From CAYLYM01 sp964387645 (GTDB taxonomy: Bacteria; Calditrichota; Calditrichia; RBG-13-44-9), in contig CAYLYM010000071.1 in assembly GCA_964387645.1 (NCBI GenBank), positions 1 to 20,106 of the forward strand: a stretch of 20,106 bases of DNA, in the 5' to 3' direction. Under the pieces are notes generated by a model. The model made no database searches and had not been told where the DNA came from. It saw only the letters and a list, made by a program, of their open reading frames with translations. A program made the position numbers and the translations under genes. Shown piece by piece: positions 1-7,791 of this stretch (its first letter is position 1; each line of letters opens with the position of its first letter).

Positions 1-372
1 CCATTCTTCTGGTTTTTCGGGAGTACTATGAACAAAAAGCCATTCGTGTTCGTGATGAGAAAACGGTAAATTCTGTAGAAATTCTCTATTATATATAGTG
101 AGGGTTCTTTGTGTCCATTGAACTGCTTCACGGGCATATTGATTAAAATGGTAAGTATCTGTTAAACCGAGAACAGCATGTTCATGATTGCCCATTAAAC
201 AAACTTGACAATACTTCCGCACTAATTCGATACATTCATTGGGACGAGGACCATATCCAACCACATCACCAAGGCAAACAATTTTATCACATTTTTGCTC
301 CCGGATATAGGCTAAAGCTTCGTTTAGTGCGGCAAGATTAGAATGAATATCTGAAATTACCGCGATTTTCAA
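1..372 (-). CDS. Metallophosphoesterase, calcineurin-like superfamily (C-terminus cut by window edge)
   Basis: The first 124 codons are visible and the gene runs off the left edge. They hold the metal-binding signatures of the YfcE/Metallophos_2 group: DIHSN close to the N-terminus (D-x-H), GDVVGYGP (GD motif followed by the GYG stretch common in this subgroup) and GNHE. These ligands bind two divalent metals for phosphoester hydrolysis; the substrate cannot be told from sequence. The start is TTG at 372, because an AAAGGA ribosome site lies 8 nt upstream, the frame is closed by a TAA just above it, and the protein then begins directly with the first beta strand (KIAVISDIH). It begins 2 nt after the nusB stop, so it is probably translated from the same mRNA. 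A distal histidine (LFVHST) may be a later metal ligand, but the fragment ends before the fold can be judged. Confidence 0.9.
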   Translation of the reverse strand, partial: MKIAVISDIHSNLAALNEALAYIREQKCDKIVCLGDVVGYGPRPNECIELVRKYCQVCLMGNHEHAVLGLTDTYHFNQYAREAVQWTQRTLTIYNREFLQNLPFSHHEHEWLFVHSTPEKPEEW

Positions 373-374
373 AT

Positions 375-899
375 TTAAATTCCTTTAATAATTTTTTTCG
401 TCTTTTTTATTTTGGGTGGAATTCTTGCCAGCAAACTTTTATGAAGTTTATTTTCATTCTGAAGTTGTTTATAAATAGTATCCAATATGCCATTGATAAA
501 TCGGCTGCTTTTATTGCTTATAAATTCTTTACTTATTTCTACTGCTTCGTTAATAGTTACCTCAACTGGGATATCTTCGAAAAAAAGCAATTCACCAAGT
601 GCAAGCAAAATTAAAGAACGATCTAAAACAGCTACGCGTTCTATATCCCAATCTCTCAGGTTTTGTAAGACAAGCTTTTCCAATTCTGATTTATGTTCGG
701 TGGTCCTGATCAAAAGCTCTCGGCAAAAATCATCCACTTCCTGGTCTAAACTTGCTGAAATGCGTTCTATTACCGATTGTATATCTTCATGTAAAAATTC
801 ATTAGCAAAAAAAACTTGTAAAGCTAACCTACGGGCTTGCCTTCTCGATGACATGATGTCTGTCGTATTTTTTTTAAATTTAGTTTTATCTATTTGCAT
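375..899 (-). CDS. nusB: Transcription antitermination factor NusB
   Basis: NusB pairs with NusE (S10) on boxA RNA in rRNA antitermination complexes. The protein is an all-helical NusB fold: an N-terminal RNA-binding helix (SSRRQARRLALQVFF, about residues 17-31), the stretch ERVAVLDRSLILLALGELL (about 87-105), then IPVEVTINEAVEISKEF and RFINGILD (about 110-140), the usual family signatures. The frame is open up to 1001, inside hbd, but that extension does not look like NusB. ATG at 899 is preferred because AAAGGA lies upstream, although 12 nt away, which is long; ATG at 854, just before the conserved SSRRQAR, has no ribosome site. At 174 aa it is longer than the roughly 140 aa E. coli protein, mainly because of a lysine-rich C-terminal tail of about 25 residues. 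It follows hbd by 58 nt with no terminator visible. Confidence 0.93.
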   Translation of the reverse strand: MQIDKTKFKKNTTDIMSSRRQARRLALQVFFANEFLHEDIQSVIERISASLDQEVDDFCRELLIRTTEHKSELEKLVLQNLRDWDIERVAVLDRSLILLALGELLFFEDIPVEVTINEAVEISKEFISNKSSRFINGILDTIYKQLQNENKLHKSLLARIPPKIKKTKKIIKGI

Positions 900-957
900 T
901 ATAAGATTTATTCCTTTCGCTTTCGTGTTCAAGATCAATATCGTTTGTTTAAATTTT

Positions 958-1812
958 TTATTTTCGATATTCGTAAAATCCTTTACCCGTTTTCCGTCCA
1001 AGATAACCAGCAGCTACCATATTTTTTAACAATGGTGCTGGTCGGTACTTTGAATCGCCAAATCCTTTGTATAAAACTTCCATTATGGTCAGACACACAT
1101 CCAATCCAATGAAATCGGCCAACTCTAATGGACCCATTGGATGAGACATACCTAATTTCATTACTGTATCGATATCTTCCTTACTGGCCACTCCTTCCAT
1201 TAAACAAAAAATAGCTTCATTAATCATAGGCATTAAAATCCGATTGGACACAAATCCAGGAAAATCATTTGCCTCTACGGGTACTTTATTCAGTTTTTTT
1301 GCAAGAGTAAATACAATATCACGTGTTTCATTACTTGTGGCCATTCCTCGGATTACCTCTACTAACTTCATAACTGGAACAGGATTCATAAAATGCATAC
1401 CGATAAATTTATCGGGTCTTTTGGTAGCAGCAGCTAATTCTGTGATGGAAAGTGAAGAGGTATTACTTGCAAAAATGGTATTGGGATGACAAATTTTGTC
1501 TAAAGTAAAAAATAGATCCTTTTTGATCTTTAAATCCTCTGTTATAGCTTCGATGACAAAATCTGCACGTCGACACTCTTCCAATGAAATGGAAATTTCG
1601 ATCCTATTTAAAGCCTGTTGGGCCTGTTCCTCAGTTATTATTCTCTTTTTTACTTGCCGTTGTAAATTAGACTGAATGGTTTTCAAGGCCTGTTCACAAA
1701 ATTCTTCCCGAATATCAATCATTAACACATTAAAACCAGATAACGCTAACACATAGGCAATTCCATTGCCCATAGTCCCGCTCCCTACAACAACCACATT
1801 TTGAATTTCCAT
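958..1812 (-). CDS. hbd: 3-hydroxybutyryl-CoA (3-hydroxyacyl-CoA) dehydrogenase
   Basis: This NAD(P)-dependent enzyme interconverts 3-hydroxyacyl-CoA and 3-oxoacyl-CoA, as in butyrate/PHB metabolism or beta-oxidation. At 284 aa it has the normal length of the stand-alone (Hbd/PaaH) type. The Rossmann loop GSGTMGNG is at residues 10-17. Ser119 (in SNTSSL), His140 (in MHFMNP), Glu152 and Asn190 (in VSNRI) match the family's active-site residues, and the C-terminal helical domain ends in the usual GRKTGKGFYEY. The gene looks fully functional. ATG at 1812 is chosen because GAGGT sits 5 nt upstream; an in-frame TTG at 1824 overlaps that ribosome site. It starts 15 nt after the stop of a ruined thiolase gene, whose product would have supplied its substrate. 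Direction of use in the cell is not determinable. Confidence 0.95.
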   Translation of the reverse strand: MEIQNVVVVGSGTMGNGIAYVLALSGFNVLMIDIREEFCEQALKTIQSNLQRQVKKRIITEEQAQQALNRIEISISLEECRRADFVIEAITEDLKIKKDLFFTLDKICHPNTIFASNTSSLSITELAAATKRPDKFIGMHFMNPVPVMKLVEVIRGMATSNETRDIVFTLAKKLNKVPVEANDFPGFVSNRILMPMINEAIFCLMEGVASKEDIDTVMKLGMSHPMGPLELADFIGLDVCLTIMEVLYKGFGDSKYRPAPLLKNMVAAGYLGRKTGKGFYEYRK

Positions 1813-1827
1813 GGAATACCTCAATTG

Positions 1828-2980
1828 TTAAATCATTTCAACTAAAAGGGAAACAGTTTGACCTCCACTCCCCATATAGAGCGAAACAACTTCCCTTTTC
1901 CCTTCTGCATGTTTTAAATTTTAAAATAAAGTTATCAATATCCCCCTGTCGTCACTAGCGCCTATAATATGACCCAATACCATAGCTCCACCGCCTTCCA
2001 ACCCTTGAATTTGATTTAAAGCATAACTTACAACAGCAAAAGCTTCATTTATCTCGTATAAGTCGATTTTACTCTTGGTTATCCACATTTTTTTAACAAA
2101 CGATTGGTTGAATCAGCTGGCGCAGTTATAAACCATTCGTTATATTTTAAAACAGTCGAATAGTCTATAATTTTAACCAGGGATTTAATATACATTTTTT
2201 TCTCAACTTCTCGAGACATAACCGTAGCCGCCCCATCATTAATTTTAAACGCATTAACCGCTGTGGTGGTACCATCTTTAAAAACTCTGGTCTTAAATTA
2301 GAAATTTTTTCGAATTTAACCCGTTCTGGCTATTCGTTCATTTCAATTACAACCCTGCCCTTACACATTTGGATAATTTCATCTTTAAATCAACTATTTT
2401 TCTGCACACAGAGCGCTCTTTTATAACTCAAAACAGCAAATTTATCCTGGGCTTTACGGGATATCTAACATTCTCCGAAACATAATTCCGCAGTATTCTC
2501 CATGTGAATATTATTGCAAACATCCCATAATCCGTCATAAATTATGTCACCCAAAACTTTCCCGTGCCCCATACAATATCCAAAACGAACTTTTGTCAAA
2601 TAATATGGTACATTGGACATACTCTCCATTCCGCTTACCACCACAATTTCAGAATCCCCTAAGGCAATCCTTGTGCAGTTAATATAACTGTTTCTAAACC
2701 TGATTCGCGAACTTTATTTATTGCCATTGCAGATATAGAAGTAGTCAAACCAGCAAAAATGGCTGCCTGACTAGCTGGTGCATACCCAACGGCTGTTTTA
2801 AGAACATTTTCCCATTATAACTTCATCCACCTGATCGGGTCTTACCCCTAATCGACTAAATAATGCCTGGATGATCATACTACCAAACTTTGGAACATAC
2901 AAAGATGCCAAACATTCATTGTATGCTCCAACAGGAGTTCTTACAGCAAAGGTGATTACACCTTTACGAAATTGCTTCAC
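1828..2980 (-). pseudogene. Acetyl-CoA acetyltransferase (thiolase), decayed
   Basis: Thiolase sequence can be followed end to end but only by changing frame. The 5' part starts at GTG 2980, overlaps the phoH stop by 4 nt, has AGGAG upstream, and reads well (AVRTPVGAY, DQVDEVIMG) until a one-base insertion in an A-run near 2807-2811. The next segment contains AMAINKV followed by Arg (codon 2707-2709) where thiolases have the nucleophilic Cys, then a TAG with a frame change near 2659. The following frame gives GMESMSNVPYYL, VRFGY and GHGKVL, then several in-frame stops and another frame change near 2285. The 3' part has EINEAFAVV, then GHIIGAS for the usual GHPIGAS, one more stop, and SLYMGSGG, with Tyr (codon 1876-1878) for the second catalytic Cys. 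At least two frameshifts, several stops and loss of both cysteines exclude activity. Its position before hbd fits an ancestral thl-hbd pair. Confidence 0.93.
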
Positions 2981-3990
2981 TGCGACTCCTCTTTTAAATA
3001 ATTATTTTTTTGATCATATGCCTGAATAATATCACGAACCAACCGATGTCGCACTACGTCGTTTTTATCTAATTGAATAAAAGCAATTCCTTCTATACCT
3101 TGTAAAATTTCTTGAATTTCAACCAAACCGGAATAAATATTCTTTGGTAAATCAATTTGAGTAATATCACCATTGATAATAGCTTTAGAATTTACACCAA
3201 GTCGCGTTAAACACATTTTCATCTGCATTGAACTCGAGTTTTGTGCCTCATCCAGAATTACATATGCATTGTTTAATGTTCGTCCTCTCATATATGCTAG
3301 TGGAATTACCTCAATAACTCCTTGTTCCATGTACTTTTTCAAAAGATCACGAGGTAACATTTCTTCAAGCGCATCATAAAGTGGACGAAGGTACGGATCA
3401 ATCTTCTCGCGATAATCACCTGGTAAAAATCCCAGACTCTCTCCGGCTTCGACTGCTGGTCGGGCTAAAACAATTTTACGAACTTCCTTGTTTTTTAAAG
3501 CACTTACCGCCAATGCAACAGCCAGGTAAGTTTTACCCGTGCCAGCAGGTCCGATGACCACCAGAATATCGTTTTCTTTTGCTGCTCGGACTATACGTTG
3601 CTGACCTGGTGTCCTTGGTTTAACAAATCCTTTTTTTGTAAACAAAATAATTTCATCTAAATCTTCTAAAGCATGGTTCAATTTTTTTTCTTTCCTGCTC
3701 CCCCGACTGGATTGATCGGCCTTTATGATATGGACAACCGTTTCCACATCTTTGGTATCTATATGACCATTCTTATTGGCAACAAAAATCAGTTCGCTTA
3801 AAATATCTTCTACAGCTTTTATATCTTCAGGAAAACCTGAAATTTTAATCTGATTACCACGTGCGATTAACTGAACTGAAAAGTATTTTTCAATGACTTT
3901 TAAATGGCTATCGGAAACGCCATACAAAATAACCGGGCTAATTTTATCAACAGTAAAGATCTTTTCATGAAGCTTTACATCAACTCCCAT
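2977..3990 (-). CDS. phoH: PhoH family ATPase (YbeZ-like)
   Basis: PhoH/YbeZ proteins are P-loop ATPases of the helicase SF1-like fold, linked in other bacteria to RNA metabolism and ribosome maturation through YbeY. The 337 aa length is typical. The N-terminal 70 or so residues form the usual KH-like RNA-binding region. The ATPase domain begins near residue 125 (TPGQQRIVRAA), with Walker A GPAGTGKT at 147-154, the conserved ARPAVEAGESLGFLPGD stretch, Walker B VILDEAQN at 244-251 and GDITQIDLP at 274-282. All catalytic motifs look intact. GGAGG lies upstream of ATG 3990 but about 14 nt away; no better in-frame start is visible. It is the first gene after the 4082-4114 terminator, so it should have its own promoter in the 90 nt between, though I found no convincing -35/-10 pair. 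No ybeY follows it; the next gene is the thiolase remnant. Confidence 0.95.
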   Translation of the reverse strand: MGVDVKLHEKIFTVDKISPVILYGVSDSHLKVIEKYFSVQLIARGNQIKISGFPEDIKAVEDILSELIFVANKNGHIDTKDVETVVHIIKADQSSRGSRKEKKLNHALEDLDEIILFTKKGFVKPRTPGQQRIVRAAKENDILVVIGPAGTGKTYLAVALAVSALKNKEVRKIVLARPAVEAGESLGFLPGDYREKIDPYLRPLYDALEEMLPRDLLKKYMEQGVIEVIPLAYMRGRTLNNAYVILDEAQNSSSMQMKMCLTRLGVNSKAIINGDITQIDLPKNIYSGLVEIQEILQGIEGIAFIQLDKNDVVRHRLVRDIIQAYDQKNNYLKEESQ

Positions 3991-4081
3991 TTGATCTAAT
4001 CTGTACCTCCAACTAAATTATTTTCAACTAAATTTCTATGTTTATCTGATATAATATAAATAATACCAAGCAATAAGTAAA

Positions 4082-4114
4082 ACAAAAAGGCTCTTGACTT
4101 ATGCAAGAGCCTTT
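4082..4114 (-). terminator. Rho-independent terminator after the LysM gene
   Basis: A perfect 11-bp stem (4086-4096 AAAGGCTCTTG paired with 4104-4114) with a 7-nt loop lies 47 nt after the LysM gene stop. Read on the minus strand, the stem ends in TTT and runs into TTGTTTT. The plus-strand side is followed by A residues, so it works in the minus direction only. Confidence 0.9.
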
Positions 4115-4140
4115 AAAAAAATATTTTAAAAAAATATTTT
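4115..4140. repeat. Perfect 13-bp A/T tandem duplication
   Basis: AAAAAAATATTTT occurs twice head to tail between the LysM gene stop and the terminator stem. Slippage in A/T-rich DNA is enough to explain it; no function is suggested. Confidence 0.8.
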
Positions 4141-4160
4141 AAAATACCGTTTTATGCCCC

Positions 4161-5012
4161 CTATCTGGGAATTTTCAAAACCATATGTGGATAAATCAGA
4201 TTAGGATCAGTAATATCTTCTTTATTTGCTTCATACAATTTCTGCCATTTGAAGGGATCACCAAGTACATTAGCATATCCGGCTATCTTATAAAGAAATT
4301 CACCTTTTTTCACCCAATATTCATTCGGTCCAGGCACTCTAGGAATTCTGAATATCTGCTTTGGATAGATAAGATCAGGATTTTTAATTTGGTCTTTGTT
4401 GTAAGCATAAATTCGGATCCAAGCATAAGGATCGCCATAAACATCTGGTTTTTTTGCAATTTTCCATAAGTAATCACCTTTTACAACCTCATACATTCCA
4501 GCTGCAGCAGGTTTTGCTTTATTTTCTGCCTCTTGAATTAAAGCCTCAATCTCAGAAATTAAATTTTGAGCTTTAGTAGAAAGACTTCTCTTATCTTTTT
4601 TCAACTCATTCAAACGATTTTTAAATTCATCAATTTCGGATCTCCTGGAATAGATTTCTTCAGGAGATAGGGCAACAAAACCAGTCAATTCATTTTTCAA
4701 GGCTTCTAATTGAGCAATATAACTCTCATATCCAGCCTTATCGGTACCTAATAAAGCATAAATATCATTCCATACCGATTCAATTTGCTTTTCTGTAGAA
4801 GCAATATTCTCTTTCAACTTAGCTATTTCAGCTTCTTCTTCGGCAATCTTTGCTTTATTGTCCGCCTCACACTTTTGCCATTTTGCCAGCTCAGCCCGAT
4901 ATTCATCCATCGTCATTTGCTTATAATCATAAGAATATTCCTGCGCAAATAGAGAAAAGCCCAAGAATAAAGTTACTAGTAAAGCTACATTTATTAAGCT
5001 TATTTTTCTCAT
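4161..5012 (-). CDS. Secreted coiled-coil protein with two C-terminal LysM domains
   Basis: Residues 1-23 are a signal peptide (MRKIS, hydrophobic core, LFAQ cleavage region). Residues about 40-165 are charged and heptad-like, predicted to be coiled coil, with an Ala/Pro hinge near 167-171. Two LysM domains follow at about 174-225 and 231-283; each starts with a V-x-K-G-[DE]-x-L-[WY]-K-I-A pattern and ends IYP-x-x-[VI]-[FL]-[KR]-IPR. LysM domains bind peptidoglycan or other GlcNAc polymers, so the protein is probably periplasmic and attached to the cell wall, with the coiled coil as spacer or oligomerisation arm. No catalytic domain is present. The start at 5012 has AGGAGG 5 nt upstream. It follows a small coiled-coil lipoprotein gene by 22 nt and shares its promoter; a terminator ends the unit. 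The precise role is unknown. Confidence 0.88.
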   Translation of the reverse strand: MRKISLINVALLVTLFLGFSLFAQEYSYDYKQMTMDEYRAELAKWQKCEADNKAKIAEEEAEIAKLKENIASTEKQIESVWNDIYALLGTDKAGYESYIAQLEALKNELTGFVALSPEEIYSRRSEIDEFKNRLNELKKDKRSLSTKAQNLISEIEALIQEAENKAKPAAAGMYEVVKGDYLWKIAKKPDVYGDPYAWIRIYAYNKDQIKNPDLIYPKQIFRIPRVPGPNEYWVKKGEFLYKIAGYANVLGDPFKWQKLYEANKEDITDPNLIYPHMVLKIPR

Positions 5013-5034
5013 TTTTGCCTCCTAACCTTATGTG

Positions 5035-5316
5035 TTATTCTGATTGCCAATTTCTAAGTCGTTGCTGAATCATTTCTTTTTCTTTCTGTAAATCCTTAAG
5101 TTCTTTTTGTTTTGCTGCTAACTCCTTTTCCAATCCTTCACGCGTTTTTACAATTTCATTTAATTTTTGCTCCGCAGCCAAACAAGCCTTTCGGGCTTCT
5201 TCCATTTTGCTAATTTGTTCAGGGTTAGGATGCCTGCTGCAACCAGTAGAAAAAAGCAAGGATAACGAAAAAACACCTGTGAGAATTGCATAGATGAATT
5301 GCCTAATTTTTAACAT
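5035..5316 (-). CDS. Small coiled-coil lipoprotein, function unknown
   Basis: This 93-aa protein has a lipoprotein signal: positive N-terminus (LKIRQ), hydrophobic core, then FSTGC with Cys26 as the likely lipidated residue. Ser at -3 is less common than Leu, so the lipobox is imperfect. Residues about 36-90 are rich in Lys, Glu, Leu and Gln in heptads and should form one long coiled coil ending near the C-terminus. The start has AGGAGGT 4 nt upstream. It lies 22 nt before the LysM gene under a strong promoter, so the two products may act together, for example as an anchored helix pairing with the LysM protein's coil; this is inference. Size and shape recall Lpp- or OsmB-like small envelope lipoproteins, but I see no specific family match. 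Confidence 0.82.
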   Translation of the reverse strand: MLKIRQFIYAILTGVFSLSLLFSTGCSRHPNPEQISKMEEARKACLAAEQKLNEIVKTREGLEKELAAKQKELKDLQKEKEMIQQRLRNWQSE

Positions 5317-5352
5317 AGATACCTCCTATCTTTAGAGCCTTTTATTGGTATA

Positions 5353-5381
5353 AAAATAATACAATTAACAATTTTTGTCAA
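5353..5381 (-). promoter_or_regulatory. Sigma70-type promoter for the lipoprotein-LysM pair
   Basis: On the minus strand TTGACA (5376-5381, perfect -35) is followed by a 17-nt spacer and TATTTT (5353-5358, four of six -10 positions). Transcription would start about 30 nt before the lipoprotein start codon, just ahead of its AGGAGGT site. Confidence 0.65.
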
Positions 5382-5526
5382 GATGAAATTATATGATTTT
5401 ATATAATTTTAGGTATTTGTGAAAATAAATTACAATTAGATCTACTTCTCCTCAAAAAAACTTATGAAAAATTTTTAATTTTAATAAAATATTCATTAAA
5501 CTATAGTTCAGAGTTCTTTTGAAACA

Positions 5527-7305
5527 TCATTTTTTTGAATGACGAATTATTTTAATACCCAATTCGTTAAGTTGCTCTTCCGAAACATCTGAGGGAGCAT
5601 CTTCCATCAAAGCGAGTGCACTGGAAGTTTTTGGAAATGCAATGACATCGCGAATAGAACCTACATTAGCCAATAACATAATCAACCTATCGAAGCCAAT
5701 GGCAATTCCGCCATGGGGAGGGGCACCATATTCAAAAGCTTCGAGCAAGAATCCAAATTTTTTTTGAGCTTCTTCAGGAGATATTTTAAGAATAGAAAAC
5801 ATCTTTTCTTGTATATCTCGTCGATGGATACGAATACTGCCACCGGCAATTTCATTTCCATTTAAAATGAGATCATACGCTCTTGCCCTGGCTTTTTCAG
5901 GTGCACTATCTAAAAAGTGTAAATCTTCAATTTTTGGCGAGGTAAAGGGGTGGTGTCGGGCAACATACCGTCCCTCTTCCTTACTGTACTCCAACAAAGG
6001 AAAATCAACCGTCCAGGAGAATATCATCTTAGTTGTATCAATTAAATTTAAATCATTCGCTAATTTTTGCCGTAAATTGCCGAGCAATGTTTGAGCATTT
6101 TCAATATCAACATCAGCTATAATAAAAACCATTGCATTTGGAATATCATGCCACTTCTTACGAAGTTCTCCACTTTCTTTATCACTTAAAAATTTAGCAA
6201 TCCCCCCTGAAAATTCCCCATTCGTTTTCTTAAAATACGCTATACCCTGTCCTCCTAATCTTTTGATAAATTCATTTAATTCATCAATTTGCTTCCGACT
6301 AAAATTTTGTGCTTCGGGCACAACAAGTGCACCAATAAAACCATTCTTTTCTACAACACTTCGAAAAATCTTGAAATTGGAGTGAAGAAAAATATCAGTA
6401 ACTTTTTGTATTTCTAATCCGTACCTAAGATCTGGTTTATCTGTGCCATATTTTTCCATTGTTTCTTCATAAGATAACCTCAAAAATGGTGTTTGAATAT
6501 CACGATCTAATATTTTTTTAAATACCCTTTGCATAAACAATTCCATAATTTGGAAGATATCTTCCTCATCGACAAACGACATTTCGATATCAATTTGAGT
6601 GAACTCTGGTTGACGATCCTTTCTCAGATCTTCGTCCCGGAAGCATTTTACAATTTGAAAATATCGATCGAATCCTGAAACCATTAAAATTTGTTTATAT
6701 GTTTGAGGAGATTGGGGTAAAGCATAAAATTTAGAAAGGTGCAACCGAGAGGGTACAATAAAGTCTCGGGCACCCTCTGGCGTGCTTTTCGTTAAAAAGG
6801 GGGTTTCAATTTCTAAAAATTGATTCTCAGTAAAAAATTGTCGGGCTAGTTGAGCAACTTGATGTCGTAAAATAAAATTACGCTGTAGAATGGGCCTTCG
6901 TAAATCAAGATATCGATATTTCAATCGTATATCTTCAGAAACTTCTATATGATCCTTTAATTCAAATGGTGGTGTCTTACTCTCATTCAAGATTTCTAAT
7001 TCAGAGCAATAAACTTCAATTTCTCCTGTTTTTAAATCGGGATTAACAGCATCCTCAGGTCTTTTCCGCACTTTTCCCTTTACTGCAATAACATACTCAA
7101 CTCGTAATTTTTTTGCCCGATCGTAATATTGTGAAGAAATCGTTGGAGAAAAAACAATCTGGGTTTTACCATAGCGATCTCTTAGATCAACAAAAAAAAC
7201 TCCACCATGATCTCGCCAACTATCCACCCAACCAGCTAAGGTAACTTCCTGATCTACATTTTCTAAAGATAGTTCACCACAAGTATGGGTTCTTTTCAGT
7301 AACAA
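5527..7305 (-). CDS. aspS: Aspartyl-tRNA synthetase, bacterial type
   Basis: This class II synthetase charges tRNA-Asp. At 592 aa it is full length. The layout is the bacterial one: N-terminal OB-fold anticodon-binding domain (about 1-105, with GWVDSWRDHGG), catalytic core starting around 135, motif 2 with FRDEDLRKDRQPEFTQ near 222-237, the inserted GAD domain about 290-425, then motif 3 GIAIGFDRLIMLL at 533-545 within the AspRS hallmark YGAPPHGG context. The start is TTG at 7305: no in-frame ATG is near, and GAGAGGG lies about 8 nt upstream. His33 in RDHGG is the residue often seen in non-discriminating AspRSs that also charge tRNA-Asn; see findings. It has a likely promoter at 7379-7406, and no clear terminator follows before the next promoter. 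Confidence 0.97.
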   Translation of the reverse strand: MLLKRTHTCGELSLENVDQEVTLAGWVDSWRDHGGVFFVDLRDRYGKTQIVFSPTISSQYYDRAKKLRVEYVIAVKGKVRKRPEDAVNPDLKTGEIEVYCSELEILNESKTPPFELKDHIEVSEDIRLKYRYLDLRRPILQRNFILRHQVAQLARQFFTENQFLEIETPFLTKSTPEGARDFIVPSRLHLSKFYALPQSPQTYKQILMVSGFDRYFQIVKCFRDEDLRKDRQPEFTQIDIEMSFVDEEDIFQIMELFMQRVFKKILDRDIQTPFLRLSYEETMEKYGTDKPDLRYGLEIQKVTDIFLHSNFKIFRSVVEKNGFIGALVVPEAQNFSRKQIDELNEFIKRLGGQGIAYFKKTNGEFSGGIAKFLSDKESGELRKKWHDIPNAMVFIIADVDIENAQTLLGNLRQKLANDLNLIDTTKMIFSWTVDFPLLEYSKEEGRYVARHHPFTSPKIEDLHFLDSAPEKARARAYDLILNGNEIAGGSIRIHRRDIQEKMFSILKISPEEAQKKFGFLLEAFEYGAPPHGGIAIGFDRLIMLLANVGSIRDVIAFPKTSSALALMEDAPSDVSEEQLNELGIKIIRHSKK

Positions 7306-7378
7306 TGCTCTGCCCTCTCATTTAGTTCACGAAATTGAAGAATATAAATCCGATTGTCAATTTTTACAAGCCTAATTT

Positions 7379-7406
7379 ATTGTAAATTGACCTTACCCAC
7401 TATCAA
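7379..7406 (-). promoter_or_regulatory. Likely aspS promoter
   Basis: On the minus strand TTGATA (7401-7406, five of six) and TACAAT (7379-7384, five of six) are separated by 16 nt. Transcription would start about 67 nt before the aspS TTG codon. No leader hairpin or T-box-like element was seen in this short leader. Confidence 0.55.
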
Positions 7407-7714
7407 TAATAATTAACAATACATATTAATTGATAAATTAAACAATTTATAAATATTATAGCATATTTATAATTAATTGGGATAATTCTTTTTATTAAAA
7501 AACAATTGTTAATATCTATTTTTAAAATTTTATGCATTTAAGTAGACTCGATTTTTCATTCATTCAATACTACCTATTTTTCTATTATATCTTAATAAAT
7601 ATTTCTTAGTTAATTTTTTTTTCTATTTATCATAAAAAATGGTTAAATAGATAAACCAGTTAGTAAAGAATCTTCTAAATATTTAAAAAAAGAATATAAT
7701 AATGGTATGAGATA
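7407..7714. other. AT-rich intergenic spacer, nothing recognised
   Basis: About 300 nt of very AT-rich sequence lie between the aspS promoter and the terminator of the ExbB/ExbD operon. I found no open frame with a ribosome site, no RNA gene and no convincing strong hairpin. Numerous A- and T-tracts suggest bent DNA at most. Confidence 0.6.
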
Positions 7715-7733
7715 TTAAGAAATGCATTCTTAA
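7715..7733. repeat. Inverted repeat next to the operon terminator
   Basis: TTAAGAA and TTCTTAA form a perfect 7-bp A/T-rich stem around ATGCA. It lies directly beyond the U-tract of the 7731-7765 terminator on the minus strand, with a few bases of overlap. It could be a weak second hairpin or a protein-binding palindrome; the sequence does not decide. Confidence 0.4.
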
Positions 7734-7765
7734 GAAAAAACCGCGAATTATAGACTCGCGGTTTT
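7731..7765 (-). terminator. Rho-independent terminator of the TPR-ExbB/ExbD operon
   Basis: A perfect 10-bp stem (7737-7746 AAAACCGCGA with 7756-7765) and a 9-nt loop lie 26 nt after the last gene of the operon. On the minus strand the GC core is followed by TTTTTTCTT. Confidence 0.92.
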
Positions 7766-7791
7766 AAATGAACTACAAATGTATTTTATGT

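Noticed and set aside
487..1029. Open plus-strand frame of 180 codons across nusB and hbd
   Set aside because: It is antisense to two well-supported genes, Ser/Leu-rich in the way of mirror frames, has no family signature, and would be the only plus-strand gene.
2798..2980. A free-standing 60-aa protein starting at 2980
   Set aside because: It is the N-terminal piece of a thiolase whose remaining parts follow in other frames.
4086..4114. Bidirectional terminator serving a plus-strand transcript as well
   Set aside because: The plus-strand side is followed by A residues, not T, and no plus-strand gene ends here.
7355..7360. Minus-strand TTGACA upstream of aspS
   Set aside because: No -10 box lies at 16-18 nt; the TTGATA/TACAAT pair slightly farther upstream is better.
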